DNA from: Anaerolinea sp.
Lineage (GTDB): Bacteria; Chloroflexota; Anaerolineae; JAAEKA01
Length of the DNA: 5,694 bases
NCBI GenBank assembly: GCA_014879765.1
Contig: JACSRL010000438.1
Coordinates: forward strand, 1 to 5,694
Reading direction: 5' to 3'
In this document: in pieces, positions 4,473-5,694 of the stretch
How the letters are laid out: every line of letters starts with the position of its first letter
Position numbering within the stretch: position 1 is the first letter of the stretch
Position numbers and translations under genes: made by a program
Notes under the pieces: model-generated
Seen by the model: only the letters and a program-made list of their open reading frames with translations
Database searches by the model: none
What the model was told of the DNA's origin: nothing

Positions 4473-5694
4473 ATGACTCTCAAGACTTACAAAGATGGAA
4501 CCCCGTTCACCGGGGTCATCGGACGCACCACCGAGGAGTCCTCGCCGGCCTGGCCGGAGCCGCCGCGCTCGCCGGAGGGCGCGCCCAACGTGCTCTTCTT
4601 CGTGTTGGACGATGTCGGCTACGGCCAGTTGTCCTGCTTCGGCGGGCTGGTCGAGACGCCGGTCATCGATAGCCTGGCCGCCAACGGCTTGCGCTACACC
4701 AACATGCACACCACGGCGCTCTGCTCCCCCTCGCGCGGCTGCATCCTGACCGGGCGCAACCACCACTCCATCGGCCTGGCGTCGATTACCGAGACCTCCA
4801 CCGGCTACCCCGGCTACAACGGCATCCTGCCCTTCGACCGGGGCATGCTCAGCGAGATGCTGGTGCAGAAGGGCTACAACACCTTCTGCGTGGGCAAGTG
4901 GCACCTGACGCCCCCTGAACATACCACACCGGCCGGGCCCTACGACCGCTGGCCGCTGGGGCGCGGCTTCGAGCGCTTCTACGGCTTCCTGGGCGGTGAA
5001 ACCCACCAGTGGTATCCGGAGCTGACCTACGACAACCACGAGGTCGAGCAGCCTAAGCAGCCGGAGGAGGGCTACCACCTGAGCATCGACCTGGCCGACA
5101 AGGCCATCGAGTTCATCCAGGACGCGCACGTCAATGCGCCGGACAAGCCCTTCTTCCTGTACTACGCCACGGGCGCCGGCCATGCGCCGCACCACGTGCC
5201 CCAGGAATGGGCGGACAAGTACAAGGGCAAGTTCGATATGGGCTGGGACAAATACCGTGAGATCGTCCACCAGCGCCAACTCGACATGGGCATCATTCCG
5301 CCCGGCACCGCGCTCTCCGCACACGATCCCGATGTGCCCGTGTGGGATACGCTCTCGGCTGACGAGAAGCGGCTCTATGCGCGCATGATGGAAGTCTATG
5401 CCGGCTTCATGAGTTTCACCGACCACCACTTCGGTCGCATCCTCGAGTTCCTGCGCGAGATCGGCGAGCTGGACAACACGCTGATCATCCTCGTCTCCGA
5501 CAACGGCGCCAGCTCCGAGGGCGGGCCGGTCGGTTCGCTCAACGAGATGTTCTTCTTCAACAATGTGAAGGAATCGCTGGAAGACAATCTCGCGATGATC
5601 GACAAGCTGGGCGGCGTCGAAACCCTCAACCACTACGCCTGGGGCTGGACCAACGCGGGCAACACGCCCTTCCGCCGCTGGAAGCGCGAGACCT
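4473..5694 (+). CDS. Type I arylsulfatase, 3' end outside window
   Basis: The frame is open from ATG 4473 to the window edge (407 codons, no stop), so this is the N-terminal part of a larger gene. The product hydrolyses sulfate esters using a formylglycine made from Cys84 by a separate maturation enzyme. The sulfatase signature is CSPSRGCILTGR (84-95). Other active-site residues seen are D46/D47 in VLDDVGYG, K142 and H144 in GKWHL, H237 in GHAPHH, D343/N344 in SDNG, and K404 in NTPFRRWKR. The opening resembles a large bacterial arylsulfatase class of, from memory, 700-800 residues, in which the segment before the core reads 'GVIGRT..ES.PAWP.PP..P.GAPN'. No signal peptide is visible, so the enzyme probably works in the cytoplasm and needs its substrate imported. 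This fits the BASS-type transporter upstream. It follows the AI-2E gene by 122 nt and may share its transcript. Confidence 0.95.
   Translation, partial: MTLKTYKDGTPFTGVIGRTTEESSPAWPEPPRSPEGAPNVLFFVLDDVGYGQLSCFGGLVETPVIDSLAANGLRYTNMHTTALCSPSRGCILTGRNHHSIGLASITETSTGYPGYNGILPFDRGMLSEMLVQKGYNTFCVGKWHLTPPEHTTPAGPYDRWPLGRGFERFYGFLGGETHQWYPELTYDNHEVEQPKQPEEGYHLSIDLADKAIEFIQDAHVNAPDKPFFLYYATGAGHAPHHVPQEWADKYKGKFDMGWDKYREIVHQRQLDMGIIPPGTALSAHDPDVPVWDTLSADEKRLYARMMEVYAGFMSFTDHHFGRILEFLREIGELDNTLIILVSDNGASSEGGPVGSLNEMFFFNNVKESLEDNLAMIDKLGGVETLNHYAWGWTNAGNTPFRRWKRET

Noticed and set aside
4437..5633. 398-codon minus-strand frame opposite the sulfatase
   Set aside because: The + strand shows a full set of sulfatase active-site residues, while this product is featureless and has the composition of a shadow frame.
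1..5694. CRISPR array, tRNA or rRNA genes, insertion sequence
   Set aside because: I see no regularly spaced repeats, no cloverleaf with CCA-type ends, no rRNA core segments and no transposase motifs on either strand.

Overview
The window looks like a piece of chromosome from a high-GC Pseudomonadota bacterium (gamma- or betaproteobacterial style). The reasons are the GC-rich third codon positions, the GTG/ATG starts with GGAG-type ribosome sites, and the mix of protein families. I cannot name a genus from sequence alone. Every gene I can support is on the + strand. The long minus-strand open frames are shadows of these genes.

Layout. Bases 1-109 are a noncoding leader with two near-identical 16/17-bp repeats, a GC hairpin and a small palindrome. 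Bases 110-880 encode a DUF1269-like glycine-zipper membrane protein with an unusual Val/Ala/Glu/Gly-rich C-terminal tail. A nearly perfect 17-bp stem-loop (889-927) follows its stop. Next comes a fragment (about 955-1068) that reads like the last ~37 residues of a DUF1254/DUF1214 protein with no body in front of it. Four close-packed genes follow: a BASS/SBF-type (bile acid:sodium symporter superfamily) membrane transporter (1096-1977), a metallo-beta-lactamase-fold hydrolase (2011-3159), an AI-2E/PerM-family membrane protein (3235-4350), and a type I arylsulfatase cut by the window edge (4473 to beyond 5694).

How the genes may work together. The four downstream genes share a strand, have gaps of 33, 75 and 122 nt, and show no clear terminator between them, so one transcript is plausible. 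A BASS-type organic-anion carrier, a cytoplasmic-looking arylsulfatase and an MBL-fold hydrolase could together import and break down a sulfated or esterified organic anion. This is inference from families and gene order.

Most unusual signal. A perfect 15-bp inverted repeat (3185-3199 / 3261-3275) brackets the AI-2E start. Its left arm holds a good Shine-Dalgarno site for a 12-codon mini-ORF whose stop overlaps the AI-2E GTG start (GTGA). Its right arm lies inside AI-2E codons 9-14. It could be a translational control structure, a small invertible segment, or a scar of template switching.
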